Shown piece after piece: positions 42,538 through 51,838 of a stretch of DNA of 64,000 bases. A program made the translations under genes and the position numbers. How positions within the stretch are numbered: position 1 is the stretch's first letter; every line of letters begins with the position of its first letter. Under the pieces are notes generated by a model that did no database searches, was not told the origin of the DNA, and worked only from the letters and a program-made list of their open reading frames with translations. This stretch comes from Oceanospirillales bacterium (GTDB lineage Bacteria; Pseudomonadota; Gammaproteobacteria; Pseudomonadales; Balneatricaceae), in assembly GCA_018223185.1 (NCBI GenBank), contig JAAEYW010000007.1:1-64000 (forward strand), in the 5' to 3' direction.

Positions 42538-42828
42538 CTATTTTGGCAATCTTTTCCAAAGGTAGCTTTCCTTGGCATCCGGGCCAGATTTCCATTCTTT
42601 GTATTCTAAGATCATACATCTTCCGCATGGCCTGTAACCCGCTTGGATAGCATCCTGCTCACTCGTGAAGAATACACGGTGTTGGGCATAACCTTTGGGA
42701 AGGGCACTATTGGCTGCAGGGCAATCTAATCGACCATATATTCCAGCTTTCGAGTTTCCACCCAGAGTCCCTGGTGTTTCGCTAGTGATCGTAGTCCCAT
42801 CAGCAGATAATAGTTTATAGATCTTCAT
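42538..42828 (-). CDS. Ada-type metal-binding domain protein (cassette gene)
   Basis: The 96-aa protein consists of an Ada-like zinc-binding domain. YGRLDCPAANSAL, HRVFFTSEQDAIQAGYRPCGRCM and the three Cys match the N-terminal domain of the Ada alkylation-response protein, where four Cys bind zinc and one accepts methyl. Here it stands alone without the AraC and methyltransferase parts. Single-domain versions are frequent in gene cassettes; their role is unknown, methyl-phosphotriester sensing being one guess. AGGGAG precedes the ATG. Confidence 0.85.
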   Translation of the reverse strand: MKIYKLLSADGTTITSETPGTLGGNSKAGIYGRLDCPAANSALPKGYAQHRVFFTSEQDAIQAGYRPCGRCMILEYKEWKSGPDAKESYLWKRLPK

Positions 42829-42863
42829 GAATACTCCCTATCCATGGCATTTTAATTGTGTGC

Positions 42864-43103
42864 GTGCGCGTTTTGACACCGCAAGACTGAGGACGGGGAA
42901 GTTATATCTATTTGAACTGAAAGAGTAATTCTGAAGCACGTCGTTTTTCATCCCCTGAATACGCGCATACGCGTTTTGGCACTTTCAACCGGCACATAAT
43001 CTCAGCTGTTGATATCCTTATCTGTCAGATATTGCACCACTTTAAAGGGTTATGCCAGTGACAAAACGCGCTTTTTTCAGATCTGTGAGTGACAAAGCGT
43101 GCC
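42864..43103. repeat. Four copies of a GTGnCAAAACGCG motif
   Basis: The 727-base stretch 42829-43555 has no supported gene. It holds GTGACAAAACGCGC (43058-43071), a near copy GTGACAAAGCGTGCC (43089-43103), and two copies on the other strand (42864-42880, 42969-42983). The first pair is inverted relative to the second pair. Confidence 0.55.
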
Positions 43104-43311
43104 ACCATTTCTGATTTATCCCAATTAACTGTATATAGAGTCAGACAAGCAGAAGGCATTATCCACAGCGGATAAGAGACAAGAGAAAGATACTAATTGT
43201 AGCAAGGTTCGATTCTGGGGTTGTGCCGCGAGGAATATTCACCCTATAGGCTTTGGAACAAAGTTAAAAGAGACTTGAGCCTTATGGTTCGTTATCCCAC
43301 CATCCTCATCG

Positions 43312-43338
43312 CTTTATCTCAGTGTTCTCTGTGGTGAA
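43312..43338. repeat. ACCACAGAG-family repeat, inverted copy
   Basis: Read on the minus strand, TTCACCACAGAGAACACTGAG matches the family seen at 37309, 37843 and 37953, but in opposite orientation. It marks the right margin of the island. A weaker ACCACTGAGGAC follows at 43371. Confidence 0.6.
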
Positions 43339-43555
43339 TGTTCGATGCAGAAAGCAGAGAAAGAGCTTTTACCACTGAGGACCCCGTTACCACGGAATCT
43401 CTTAAACAGGCTCTTGCGAGCGACGAGCAAGTCACGCTTTTTGTGACATTCTAGCCAGCGGCGCAGCCGCGATCTAGCTACTTTCTCAGCTTTATAAAAA
43501 AGGCCAACACATCTCTGCATCAGCCTTTTCAAACAACTAAGCTTAATTCAAAAAA

Positions 43556-44737
43556 TCAAAGCATCTCGACAGCAACCGCTGTGGCTTCACCGCCGCCGAT
43601 ACAGAGTGAGGCAACACCTTTTTGCTTACCCTGGTTTTTCAGCGCATACAGCAGTGTCACCAGGATGCGGGAACCGGATGAACCGATCGGGTGACCCAGT
43701 GCACAGGCACCGCCATTGACGTTAACTTTTGCAGCATCCAGCCCCAGTTCGCTGATAGCGAGCATCGAGACCACGGCGAAGGCTTCATTGATCTCATACA
43801 GATCGACATCGTCTTTGCTCCAGCCTGCCCGGGCCAGTACTTTATCAATCGCACCAATCGGCGCGATGGTAAACTCGGCAGGCAGCTGGGCATGGGTTGA
43901 ATGTGCCACGATTCGTGCCATCGGCTGCAAGCCGCGTTTTTGCGCCTCGGACTCACGCATCAGTATCAGTGCAGAACCCCCATCAGAAATTGAACTGGAG
44001 TTTGCCGCGGTGATGGTGCCATCTTTTTTGAATGCCGGGTTAAGCTGACGAATCTTATCTTTGCGTGCATTGCCCGGTTGCTCGTCGGTATCAACCACGG
44101 TTTCGCCGCGTCTTAATTTAACCGTGACAGCGGCAATCTCCTCTTTAAACGCACCGCTTTCAATCGCGGCCAGCGCTTTATCCAGAGACCCAATGGCAAA
44201 ATCATCCATCGCTTCACGGGTGATATTAAAGTCATCGGCGCTCTTCTGCGCGAAGCTGCCCATCAGGCCACCTTCGTAAGCGTCTTCCAGACCATCGAAG
44301 AACATATGATCGATCACCTGCTGATGCCCCATGCGCATTCCGGCACGGGCTTTAGGTAGCAGATAAGGCGCCAGACTCATGTTTTCCATACCGCCAGCGA
44401 CCATAATATCGACCTGTCCCGCGGCGATCTGATCATGGGCCAGCATGACCGCTTTCATTCCGGAGCCACACATTTTGTTAACCGTGGTAGCCCCGGCCGC
44501 ATCCGCGACGCCAGCAGCACGCGCTGCCTGGCGCGCCGGCGCCTGACCCAGCCCTGCGGGCAGAACACACCCCATAATCACTTCATCAATATCACTGCCC
44601 TGAATACCGGCACGCTCAATCGCTGCTTTAATCGCAGTGGCACCCAGATCAGGAGAGCGCACTTCACTCAGCGCTCCCATCATGCCCCCCATCGGTGTGC
44701 GGGCAGCGCTGACAATTACAATTGAATCCTGACTCAT
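43556..44737 (-). CDS. Acetyl-CoA acetyltransferase (thiolase)
   Basis: The 393-aa thiolase splits acetoacetyl-CoA to two acetyl-CoA (or the reverse). The nucleophile Cys lies in NKMCGSGMKAVM (about residue 89). The catalytic His is in GGACALGHPIGSSGSR, and the second Cys is in LCIGGGEA. I start at 44737 behind GGAGTAAG rather than eight codons earlier. It lies downstream of livM on the same strand but beyond a terminator, so it has its own promoter or partial read-through. Next to liv and liu genes, it probably removes acetoacetyl-CoA formed from leucine via acetoacetate. Confidence 0.92.
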   Translation of the reverse strand: MSQDSIVIVSAARTPMGGMMGALSEVRSPDLGATAIKAAIERAGIQGSDIDEVIMGCVLPAGLGQAPARQAARAAGVADAAGATTVNKMCGSGMKAVMLAHDQIAAGQVDIMVAGGMENMSLAPYLLPKARAGMRMGHQQVIDHMFFDGLEDAYEGGLMGSFAQKSADDFNITREAMDDFAIGSLDKALAAIESGAFKEEIAAVTVKLRRGETVVDTDEQPGNARKDKIRQLNPAFKKDGTITAANSSSISDGGSALILMRESEAQKRGLQPMARIVAHSTHAQLPAEFTIAPIGAIDKVLARAGWSKDDVDLYEINEAFAVVSMLAISELGLDAAKVNVNGGACALGHPIGSSGSRILVTLLYALKNQGKQKGVASLCIGGGEATAVAVEML

Positions 44738-44790
44738 TTTCTTACTCCAATCCGGCAACACAATTTTTCAACACAATACAGTTTTGACAT

Positions 44791-44825
44791 GAAAAAGGGA
44801 CGCGGAGTTGCGTCCCTTTTAAATT
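44791..44825 (-). terminator. Bidirectional-type terminator between livM and thiolase
   Basis: AAAAGGGACGC-aactcc-GCGTCCCTTTTT on the minus strand, ten bases past the livM stop. It would end livGFKHM transcription. Confidence 0.88.
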
Positions 44826-44834
44826 TAACCGTCA

Positions 44835-45764
44835 TTAACCGAAGTTTTTCTTAACCAGTTTCTGGAACTCACCCACAATACCGCTGCGGAATGCCAGCAC
44901 ACAGACGATAAAGATGATGCCCATAATGATGTGGATATAGTTACCCAGCTCACCACCCGATAGCATATTCTGAATGGAGATAACCACCCCGGCACCCACC
45001 AGTGGGCCAAAGATAGTCCCCATGCCACCTAACAGTGTCATCAGCACCACTTCACCCGACATATGCCAGTGCACATCGGTCAGCGAGGCCAGCTGAAATA
45101 CCAGTGTTTTGGTAGAACCGGCCAGCCCCGCAAGCGCAGAAGAGATAATGAAAGCGACCCACTTATAGTCATTAACGTTATAACCCAGAGATACTGCCCG
45201 TGGTTCGTTCTCACGGATCGCTTTAAGAATCTGACCAAAAGGTGAGTGCACCGTCCGGTGAACCAGCCAGAAGCCAAAGATAAAGATCGCCAGTACAAAG
45301 TAGTACATCGCAAAATTATCATTCAGATCGATCAGGCCAAACAGCTCTCCGCGGGGGACACCCTGCAGTCCATCTTCACCGCCGGTAAAGGGGGCCTGAA
45401 GATAGAAGAAGAATGCCAGCTGAGCCAGTGCCAGGGTAACCATCGCAAAGTAAATCCCCTCGCGCTTAACGGCCAGCTTACCGTAGACCGCTCCCAGCAA
45501 ACCTGCACCCACAGTACCCGCCAGAACACCCAGTTCAGGCGTCAGTCCGGTGTTAAGCATCAGATAGCCGGTTATATAGCCACCGGTTCCCAGAAAAACA
45601 GCATGACCAAACGACAGCAGACCTACAAAACCCAACAACAGGTTAAAAGCACAGGCAAACAGCGCGAAGCACAGCAGTTTCATCAGAAACACCGGGTATA
45701 CAACAGCCGGTGCAACCAGAGCCAACAAAATAAGAAACAGATAGAGTTTTTTCATTTTCATCAT
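44835..45764 (-). CDS. livM: Branched-chain amino-acid ABC transporter permease LivM
   Basis: The 309-aa inner-membrane permease has about nine helices and the LivM pattern: LLLGFVGLLSFGHAVFLGTGGY, the EAA-like loop FGQILKAIRENEPRAVSLGYNV and TLLGGMGTIFGPLVGAGVV. It forms a channel with LivH, powered by LivF and LivG. GGGGAG precedes the start. It follows livH after 24 bases. Confidence 0.93.
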   Translation of the reverse strand: MMKMKKLYLFLILLALVAPAVVYPVFLMKLLCFALFACAFNLLLGFVGLLSFGHAVFLGTGGYITGYLMLNTGLTPELGVLAGTVGAGLLGAVYGKLAVKREGIYFAMVTLALAQLAFFFYLQAPFTGGEDGLQGVPRGELFGLIDLNDNFAMYYFVLAIFIFGFWLVHRTVHSPFGQILKAIRENEPRAVSLGYNVNDYKWVAFIISSALAGLAGSTKTLVFQLASLTDVHWHMSGEVVLMTLLGGMGTIFGPLVGAGVVISIQNMLSGGELGNYIHIIMGIIFIVCVLAFRSGIVGEFQKLVKKNFG

Positions 45765-45788
45765 GTCATTTCTCCCCTACAAGATGGC

Positions 45789-46676
45789 TCATGCTTCTTT
45801 ACCAAACAGACCGGCAGGCTTAACCAATAGCACGATCACCATGAACAGGAAGATAACGGTGGTAGATGCTTCCGGATAAAAGAACTTGGTCAGCCCTTCA
45901 ACCACGCCCATCATCAGTCCGGTCAGAATCGCACCACCAATTGAGCCCATGCCACCGATAACAACAATCGCAAACACTACAATCAGAATATTGGAACCCA
46001 TCTCCGGGCTCACGGAGTACACAGGAGCCGCCAGCACCCCGGCAAAAGCAGCCAGTGCCACACCAAAACCAAAGGTCAGCGTGGTGATCAGCGGAACATT
46101 GATGCCGAATCCCTGCATCAGTTGAGGATTTTCCGTACCGGCCCGCAGATAGGCGCCCAGCTTGGTTTTCTCAATCACCCACCAGGTGCTGAAACAGACC
46201 ACCAGCGAGCTGACGATAATCCATGCACGGTAGTTGGGCAGATACATAAATGGCAGTTTCGTACCGCCTTTGAGCTCAGCCGGAATCTGATATGGAAGAC
46301 CGGAAGAACCATAGATATGTGTGAACAGACCCTGTAGCACCAGTGCGATACCAAAGGTCAGCAGCAGACTGTAGAGGTGATCCTCATTCGCGATCGGCCG
46401 CACCAGAAACCGTTCCATCAGGATTGCCAGAAGACCAACAGCAAGCGGCACAAGAATCAGCGCCCACCAGTAGTTGATGCCCATATAATTCAGGGCCATC
46501 CAGGCAAAGAAGGCGCCAAGCATATACATCGCGCCCTGCGCGAAGTTTATAATTTTCAAAAGACCAAAAATAATCGCCAGGCCGAGACTCAGCAGTGCGT
46601 AGAATGAGCCGTTGATCAGCCCCACCAGCAGCTGTCCCGACAGCGCAAACAAATTTATACCAAATATCGTCGCCAT
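45789..46676 (-). CDS. livH: Branched-chain amino-acid ABC transporter permease LivH
   Basis: A permease of about 295 aa with the LivH signature GLINGSFYALLSLGLAIIFGL and INFAQGAMYMLGAF, then VIGGMGSIGGAILTGLMMG. I start at 46676 (MATIF), since the longer frame begins with TTG and has no good site. It pairs with LivM in the inner membrane. It lies 160 bases downstream of livK. Confidence 0.92.
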   Translation of the reverse strand: MATIFGINLFALSGQLLVGLINGSFYALLSLGLAIIFGLLKIINFAQGAMYMLGAFFAWMALNYMGINYWWALILVPLAVGLLAILMERFLVRPIANEDHLYSLLLTFGIALVLQGLFTHIYGSSGLPYQIPAELKGGTKLPFMYLPNYRAWIIVSSLVVCFSTWWVIEKTKLGAYLRAGTENPQLMQGFGINVPLITTLTFGFGVALAAFAGVLAAPVYSVSPEMGSNILIVVFAIVVIGGMGSIGGAILTGLMMGVVEGLTKFFYPEASTTVIFLFMVIVLLVKPAGLFGKEA

Positions 46677-46836
46677 AACATCACCCAGAAAAGCAAAGAT
46701 GTTGTATGAAATCGTCCCCTTCAAGCCGATTTCACACAGACCTTTCAGACTATCTTTTCAGACTAGCTTTCAGAAAAGACCGGAGGGCATGCAGCGGCGC
46801 TACACTGCCCTCCTGATTTCAAGCTTTTATCAAGAA

Positions 46837-48039
46837 TTACTTGAAATCACACTCAGGCAGCATCGGATTGAATGCCTCATCACCCGGGATAACACTTTCT
46901 ATCTTGTAGATGTCATCAGCAGACTTACGGCTGGCCGCATCTTTAATGCTCACCAACAGCATGTCATGTACCATCCGGCCATCGTTTCGCAGGTAAGCAT
47001 TACGGGCGAAGAAGTCATCAGGCTTGCTGGCCTTCATCTGCTTCATAACCGCATCTGAATCATCTGAACCGGCAGCCTTAATCGCATTCAGGTAGTGCAT
47101 GGTCATAGAGTAAGCACCGGCGTGCGGCATTGCAGGGATAGCACCGTGACGCGCTTTGAAACGGGCAGACCATTCACGGGTCTGATCATCCATATCCCAG
47201 TAGAAACCGGTAGTGGCCTTCATACCTGCAGCGATAGCAGGATCAAGCGCCTGAGCGTTAGGCGTGAATACCAGCAATCCGGCAACATCTGCAGTTTCAG
47301 TCAGACCAAACTCTGCTGATGTTTTCAGTGAGTTAACAAAGTCAGCACCCGCGTTGGCCAGACCGACCACATCAGCACCAGAAGCCTGTGCCTGCAGCAC
47401 GTAGGAAGAGAAGTCAGTAGTGCCCAGAGGCGCACGAACCGCACCGACCACTTCACCACCGCTGGATTCGATAACCTTAGTGGCAATACCTTCCAGAGCG
47501 TGACCAAACGCATAGTCAGCGGTAATGAAGAACCACTTCTTCTTACCTGAATTAACCATCTGCTTAACAGTACCGTTTGCCAGTGCCGCTACGTTATAGG
47601 TCCAGTGAGCATTGTAAGGAGAACAGGCTTTAGTGGTGAAAGCATTACTTGCAGAAGCCGAGATCAGAGCAATCTTCTTGGCATCGGTCAGCACTTTGGT
47701 TACGGCTCCGGTTACAGAAGACGCTACCAGACCAGTTACCACATCAACATTTTCATCTTCAATCCACTGTCGCACTTTCGCAGAGCCTACATCCGGCTTG
47801 TTCTGATCATCAGCGCTGACAATTTCAATAGGCTTGCCAAGTACAGTGCCGCCAAAATCTTCGACAGCCATTTCAACAGCGGTTACACAGCCCTGGCCAC
47901 AAATATCGGCATACACACCACCCATATCCGCCAGAACACCAATCTTAACTACATCATTGGAGACGCCTGCAGCCTGAACACCAGTGGCTGCGACCACGCT
48001 CATCGCGGCTGCCAGTAGGGTCTTCTTCATTGCTTTCAT
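46837..48039 (-). CDS. livK: Branched-chain amino-acid ABC substrate-binding protein
   Basis: The 400-aa periplasmic protein has a signal peptide (about residues 1-23, cleavage after GVQA) and a type I periplasmic-binding fold (VVKIGVLADMGGVYADICGQG, KWFFITADYAFGHALEG). It would deliver leucine, valine, isoleucine or a related carboxylate to LivHM. The start at 48039 has AGGAGTGAC upstream. Its position inside the operon, between livF and livH, supports the role. Homologues are also used for other ligands, so specificity is inferred from the liu genes nearby. Confidence 0.88.
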   Translation of the reverse strand: MKAMKKTLLAAAMSVVAATGVQAAGVSNDVVKIGVLADMGGVYADICGQGCVTAVEMAVEDFGGTVLGKPIEIVSADDQNKPDVGSAKVRQWIEDENVDVVTGLVASSVTGAVTKVLTDAKKIALISASASNAFTTKACSPYNAHWTYNVAALANGTVKQMVNSGKKKWFFITADYAFGHALEGIATKVIESSGGEVVGAVRAPLGTTDFSSYVLQAQASGADVVGLANAGADFVNSLKTSAEFGLTETADVAGLLVFTPNAQALDPAIAAGMKATTGFYWDMDDQTREWSARFKARHGAIPAMPHAGAYSMTMHYLNAIKAAGSDDSDAVMKQMKASKPDDFFARNAYLRNDGRMVHDMLLVSIKDAASRKSADDIYKIESVIPGDEAFNPMLPECDFK

Positions 48040-48119
48040 TTTGTCACTCCTGCTTGAGAACTTTTTATTTTTATCGAACGTCATTTGTAGAGCTTTTTAC
48101 TTCAATGTTTATCCGGGTT

Positions 48120-48830
48120 TTAAACCCCCAGATAGGTATTCAACAGTTCCGTTTTTGCCTGCAACTCATCCTTTCTGACCTCTTCAACGATATGGCCATG
48201 TTCCATAACGTAGTGACGGTCGGCGATGGGTGCAGCGAAACGAAAATTCTGCTCAACCAGCAAAACGGTCAGGCCGCGCTCCTTGAGCATCACCAGAACC
48301 TCAGCCAGCTTTTGCACAATCACCGGCGCCAGGCCCTCGGTAATCTCATCGAGCAACAGAATATTGGCACCGGTGCGCAGAATACGTGCCATCGCCAGCA
48401 TCTGCTGTTCACCACCGGAGAGGCGCGTCCCCTGGCTATAGCGACGCTCAGCCAGGTTGGGGAAAATGTCATAAATCTCTTCAACGCTCATACCATCGGA
48501 ACGAACATTGGGTGGCAACATCAGATTCTCTTCTACATTGAGGCTGGAGAAGATACCCCGCTCTTCAGGGCAATAACCCACCCCTAGATGAGCGATCTTA
48601 TGGGCCGCCATACCGATGGTTTCATTACCATTGATATTGATCGTGCCGGTACGACGCCCCACCATGTTCATAATCGCTTTAAGCGTGGTGGACCGTCCTG
48701 CACCGTTGCGTCCCAGCAGAGTCACCAGTTCCCCCTGCATAATGGTCATGTCGATGCCATGAAGAATATGGGATTCGCCGTAGTAAGCATGCAGATCATT
48801 GATACGCAGCTTTTCACCTGTTGAGCTCAT
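48120..48830 (-). CDS. livF: Branched-chain amino-acid ABC ATPase LivF (Walker A Arg variant)
   Basis: The 236-aa ATPase has the LivF layout: signature LSGGEQQMLAMAR, Walker B ANILLLDEITEGLAP and the switch region VLLVEQNF. In Walker A, which is LLGRNGAGRSTT, the invariant Lys is Arg (codon CGG). ATP hydrolysis might be weakened, or this may be a natural variant. It overlaps livG by four bases (ATGA). Confidence 0.92.
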   Translation of the reverse strand: MSSTGEKLRINDLHAYYGESHILHGIDMTIMQGELVTLLGRNGAGRSTTLKAIMNMVGRRTGTININGNETIGMAAHKIAHLGVGYCPEERGIFSSLNVEENLMLPPNVRSDGMSVEEIYDIFPNLAERRYSQGTRLSGGEQQMLAMARILRTGANILLLDEITEGLAPVIVQKLAEVLVMLKERGLTVLLVEQNFRFAAPIADRHYVMEHGHIVEEVRKDELQAKTELLNTYLGV

Positions 48831-49651
48831 GCAACGCCCTCCTTCTTCGCAGCATTAGCCGCAGCGGCGTCTGCAGCAATGGCATTCGCGACCTCGTCAT
48901 CTGCTTCAACACCCATATAGGCTTCACGAACACGCGGGTCCTGAGAGACGGTTGCGTAATCACCCTCGGTGAGAATTGCGCCGCGCTGTAATACCGTGAT
49001 TTTGTCCGCCAGTTGAGCGACTACATGCAGGTTATGTTCAACCATAAGAATGGTACGGTTGGCAGACACTTTTTTTATCAGATCAGCAACCACACTCACA
49101 TCTTCGTGGCCCATACCCTGAGTCGGCTCATCCAGCAGCAACATTTCAGGGTCAAGCGCCAGCGTGGTAGCGATCTCCAGCGCCCGCTTGCGACCATAAG
49201 GCAGATCAACAGTGACAGCATTGGAATACTCTTTCAGGCCAACCTCATCAAGCAGCTCAATAGCCCGATCATTAAGTTTGTCCAGAACCTTTTCTGATTT
49301 CCAGAAGTGGAAACTGTTGCCCTCTTTACGCTGCAGGGCGATACGCACATTCTCAATAACAGAGAGGTGTGGAAACACAGCAGATATCTGAAACGAGCGA
49401 ACAATGCCTTTTCTGGCGATCGCAGCAGATTTCATATCGGTAATATCATTACCGTTGAAGAGAATGGTGCCTCGGGTGGGTGTCAGAAATTTTGTCAGCA
49501 GGTTAAATACAGTTGTCTTACCGGCACCATTAGGCCCGATCAGCGCGTGTATTGTTCCCCGCTCAACCTGAAGATTTACATCGTCAACGGCGGTAAAGCC
49601 CTTGAATTCCTTAACCAGATTCCTGGTTTCGAGAACGTAGTCGGCACTCAT
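48827..49651 (-). CDS. livG: Branched-chain amino-acid ABC ATPase LivG
   Basis: The 274-aa ATPase has a normal Walker A, LIGPNGAGKTTVFN. Its Walker B is LLLDEPTQGMGH, and the LivG-type insertion follows the signature region. An Ala-rich C-terminal tail extends past residue 250. It is the first gene of livGFKHM and starts 286 bases from the divergent liuR. A normal ATPase beside the Arg-variant LivF means at least one intact site per transporter. Confidence 0.93.
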   Translation of the reverse strand: MSADYVLETRNLVKEFKGFTAVDDVNLQVERGTIHALIGPNGAGKTTVFNLLTKFLTPTRGTILFNGNDITDMKSAAIARKGIVRSFQISAVFPHLSVIENVRIALQRKEGNSFHFWKSEKVLDKLNDRAIELLDEVGLKEYSNAVTVDLPYGRKRALEIATTLALDPEMLLLDEPTQGMGHEDVSVVADLIKKVSANRTILMVEHNLHVVAQLADKITVLQRGAILTEGDYATVSQDPRVREAYMGVEADDEVANAIAADAAAANAAKKEGVA

Positions 49652-49880
49652 GCAGAACCAGCCTCACATATATTTGTTTTTATTATCGAATGGGCAAAAA
49701 TAATTACTGCCCAAATAAGCCTTGCAGCCAAGTTAGCAATTTCCCCTACAGGATAACAAGTACTACTTTAGTATAACCCTCATACAAAACACCACCCAAA
49801 ATACAAATTAGTTATTTATTATCAATAAGTTAAAAACAATCCTACGAAATGTAACATTTCCATGAACTCCGGAAACACCC

Positions 49881-49896
49881 TTTACGTTTACGTAAA
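49881..49896. promoter_or_regulatory. Putative LiuR operator
   Basis: TTTACGT-TT-ACGTAAA is a perfect inverted repeat with 7-base arms, in the spacer between livG and liuR. It matches the type of site predicted for LiuR, a MerR-family repressor of branched-chain amino-acid catabolism in proteobacteria. It lies 42 bases upstream of the liuR start, placed to control both directions. Confidence 0.75.
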
Positions 49897-49937
49897 CTTC
49901 CGCTACATTAACTAACATAAGCGTCAGGAAGCAGATT

Positions 49938-50348
49938 ATGAACATACGTACTTTTTCTATAAGTGAGCTGGCCAGCGAGTTTGATGTAACGACTCGCAGC
50001 ATTCGCTTTTATGAAGACCAGCAGCTGTTATTTCCCACCCGCCGCGGGCAGACCCGGATTTACAGTGCTCAGGACAGAGTCCGGTTAAAACTGATTCTGC
50101 GGGGCAAGCGACTGGGCTTTTCACTCGCTGAAACCCGTGAACTATTTGCGCTCTGGGATGAAACCCCGACAGGCAGCATGAAACAGCTGCAACTGCTGAT
50201 GGCCAAAATAGAAGAGAAAAAACAGTCTCTGGAGCAGCAATTAAATGATATTGCAATGCTTCAGCTGGAACTGGACAGCGCAGAGAGCCGTTGCCGGGAG
50301 GCAATGAACGATCTCACAGAAACAACAAAGACAGAGAAGTCGGCATAG
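49938..50348 (+). CDS. liuR: MerR-family regulator of leucine catabolism
   Basis: The 136-aa protein has an N-terminal MerR winged helix (residues 5-72; FSISELASEFDVTTRSIRFYEDQQLL and RLGFSLAETRELF). A C-terminal coiled coil (about 80-120) forms the dimer. It lacks the Cys of metal sensors, as expected for LiuR. It is the first gene before liuABCDE and is divergent from liv, with a perfect inverted-repeat operator upstream. It probably represses liu and perhaps liv until a CoA ester or leucine is present. Confidence 0.9.
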   Translation: MNIRTFSISELASEFDVTTRSIRFYEDQQLLFPTRRGQTRIYSAQDRVRLKLILRGKRLGFSLAETRELFALWDETPTGSMKQLQLLMAKIEEKKQSLEQQLNDIAMLQLELDSAESRCREAMNDLTETTKTEKSA

Positions 50349-50485
50349 GCGGTTACAACCATACAACCACATTAACCGATAACAATAGCTATTAAACGAC
50401 CAACAAAAATAATCGTAAACCGGAAACGGCAAAGGCAAAAATTCACAACATGCCCTTCCGCTTCCCTAAGCCAGGTGGACAGAAA

Positions 50486-51652
50486 ATGATTGCACAGTAC
50501 AGCTCACTTAATTTCGGACTCGGTGAAACTCTGGATATGCTGCGGGAGCACGTAAACAGTTTTGCAGCACAGGAAATTGCCCCACGCGCCGAACAGGTCG
50601 ATCATGACAATGAATTTCCTAACGATCTGTGGCGTAAATTCGGCGATATGGGGCTGCTGGGCATCACGGTGAAAGAGGAATACGGCGGCGTTGATATGGG
50701 GTATCTGGCGCATATGGTGGCGATGGAAGAGATCAGCCGCGCATCGGCCTCGGTCGGTCTGTCTTACGGTGCACATTCTAACCTCTGTGTTAACCAGATT
50801 AACCGTAACGGTACCCATGAGCAGAAAACCAAATACCTGCCAAAACTGATCAGCGGTGAACATATTGGTGCACTGGCGATGTCCGAGCCGAATGCCGGTT
50901 CCGATGTCGTTTCAATGAAGCTGACAGCCCGCGACAACGGTGACCACTACCTTCTCAATGGTAACAAAATGTGGATCACCAACGGTCCGGATGCCAATAC
51001 CTATGTTATCTACGCGAAAACCGATGTGAATGCAGGCCCTAAAGGTATAACGGCCTTTATCGTTGAACGTGATTACCCTGGATTCTCCCGTCATCAAAAA
51101 CTGGATAAGCTGGGTATGCGTGGCTCCAATACCTGTGAACTGGTATTTCAGGACTGCCCGGTACCAAAAGAGAACATTCTTGGCGAACTGAACGGCGGAG
51201 TTAAAGTGCTGATGTCCGGCCTCGACTATGAGCGCCTGGTTCTGGCCGGAGGCCCGCTCGGTATTATGCAGGCAGCGATGGATATCACCATTCCTTATAC
51301 CCGCGACCGGGTGCAGTTTGGTAAAGCGATCGGTGAATTCGAAATGGTACAGGGCAAAGTGGCCGATATGTACACGCTGCTGAATGCATCCAAGGCCTAC
51401 GCCTATACCGTCGCTCAGGCAGCGATGCGGGGCGAGACTTCCCGCAAGGACTGCGCAGCGGTCATTCTGTATACCGCAGAGATGGCGACTAAAATCGCTC
51501 TGGATGCAATACAGCTGCTTGGCGGAAACGGCTATATCAATGAGTTCCCAACCGGCCGCCTGCTGCGTGATGCCAAACTGTACGAGATCGGTGCTGGCAC
51601 CTCTGAGATTCGCCGGATGCTGATCGGCCGTGAGCTATTCCTGAATAAGTAA
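50486..51652 (+). CDS. liuA: Isovaleryl-CoA dehydrogenase
   Basis: The 388-aa acyl-CoA dehydrogenase has the family blocks [17 protein letters not shown] (FAD contact), [10 protein letters not shown] and [35 protein letters not shown]. The catalytic Glu lies in [12 protein letters not shown], a position used by isovaleryl-CoA dehydrogenases instead of the usual one near the C-terminus. It oxidises isovaleryl-CoA to 3-methylcrotonyl-CoA and passes electrons to ETF. I start at 50486 with GGTGGA upstream; the 12 codons before it are unsupported. Confidence 0.93.
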   Translation: MIAQYSSLNFGLGETLDMLREHVNSFAAQEIAPRAEQVDHDNEFPNDLWRKFGDMGLLGITVKEEYGGVDMGYLAHMVAMEEISRASASVGLSYGAHSNLCVNQINRNGTHEQKTKYLPKLISGEHIGALAMSEPNAGSDVVSMKLTARDNGDHYLLNGNKMWITNGPDANTYVIYAKTDVNAGPKGITAFIVERDYPGFSRHQKLDKLGMRGSNTCELVFQDCPVPKENILGELNGGVKVLMSGLDYERLVLAGGPLGIMQAAMDITIPYTRDRVQFGKAIGEFEMVQGKVADMYTLLNASKAYAYTVAQAAMRGETSRKDCAAVILYTAEMATKIALDAIQLLGGNGYINEFPTGRLLRDAKLYEIGAGTSEIRRMLIGRELFLNK

Positions 51653-51838
51653 CCCAGTTTTCCATCAGTGGACTTTAGGGGAATGGTGTTCTGCACCGCC
51701 CCACTTTTTCACTATGAATAATGACGAATTCAGACAAGGCGTTCTTTTAGCCGCAATCAACGGGTCAGTGGCTTATCGATAAACGATGCAACCCACTGTT
51801 CTGAAAACTGCTCTAAAGAGTGACGCCGGAGAGAAGCA

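Noticed and set aside
43314..43532. 72-codon basic minus-strand frame before the thiolase gene
   Set aside because: Made of the ACCACAGAG-type repeat and flanking repeat sequence, with no ribosome site; its residues look like translated repeat DNA.
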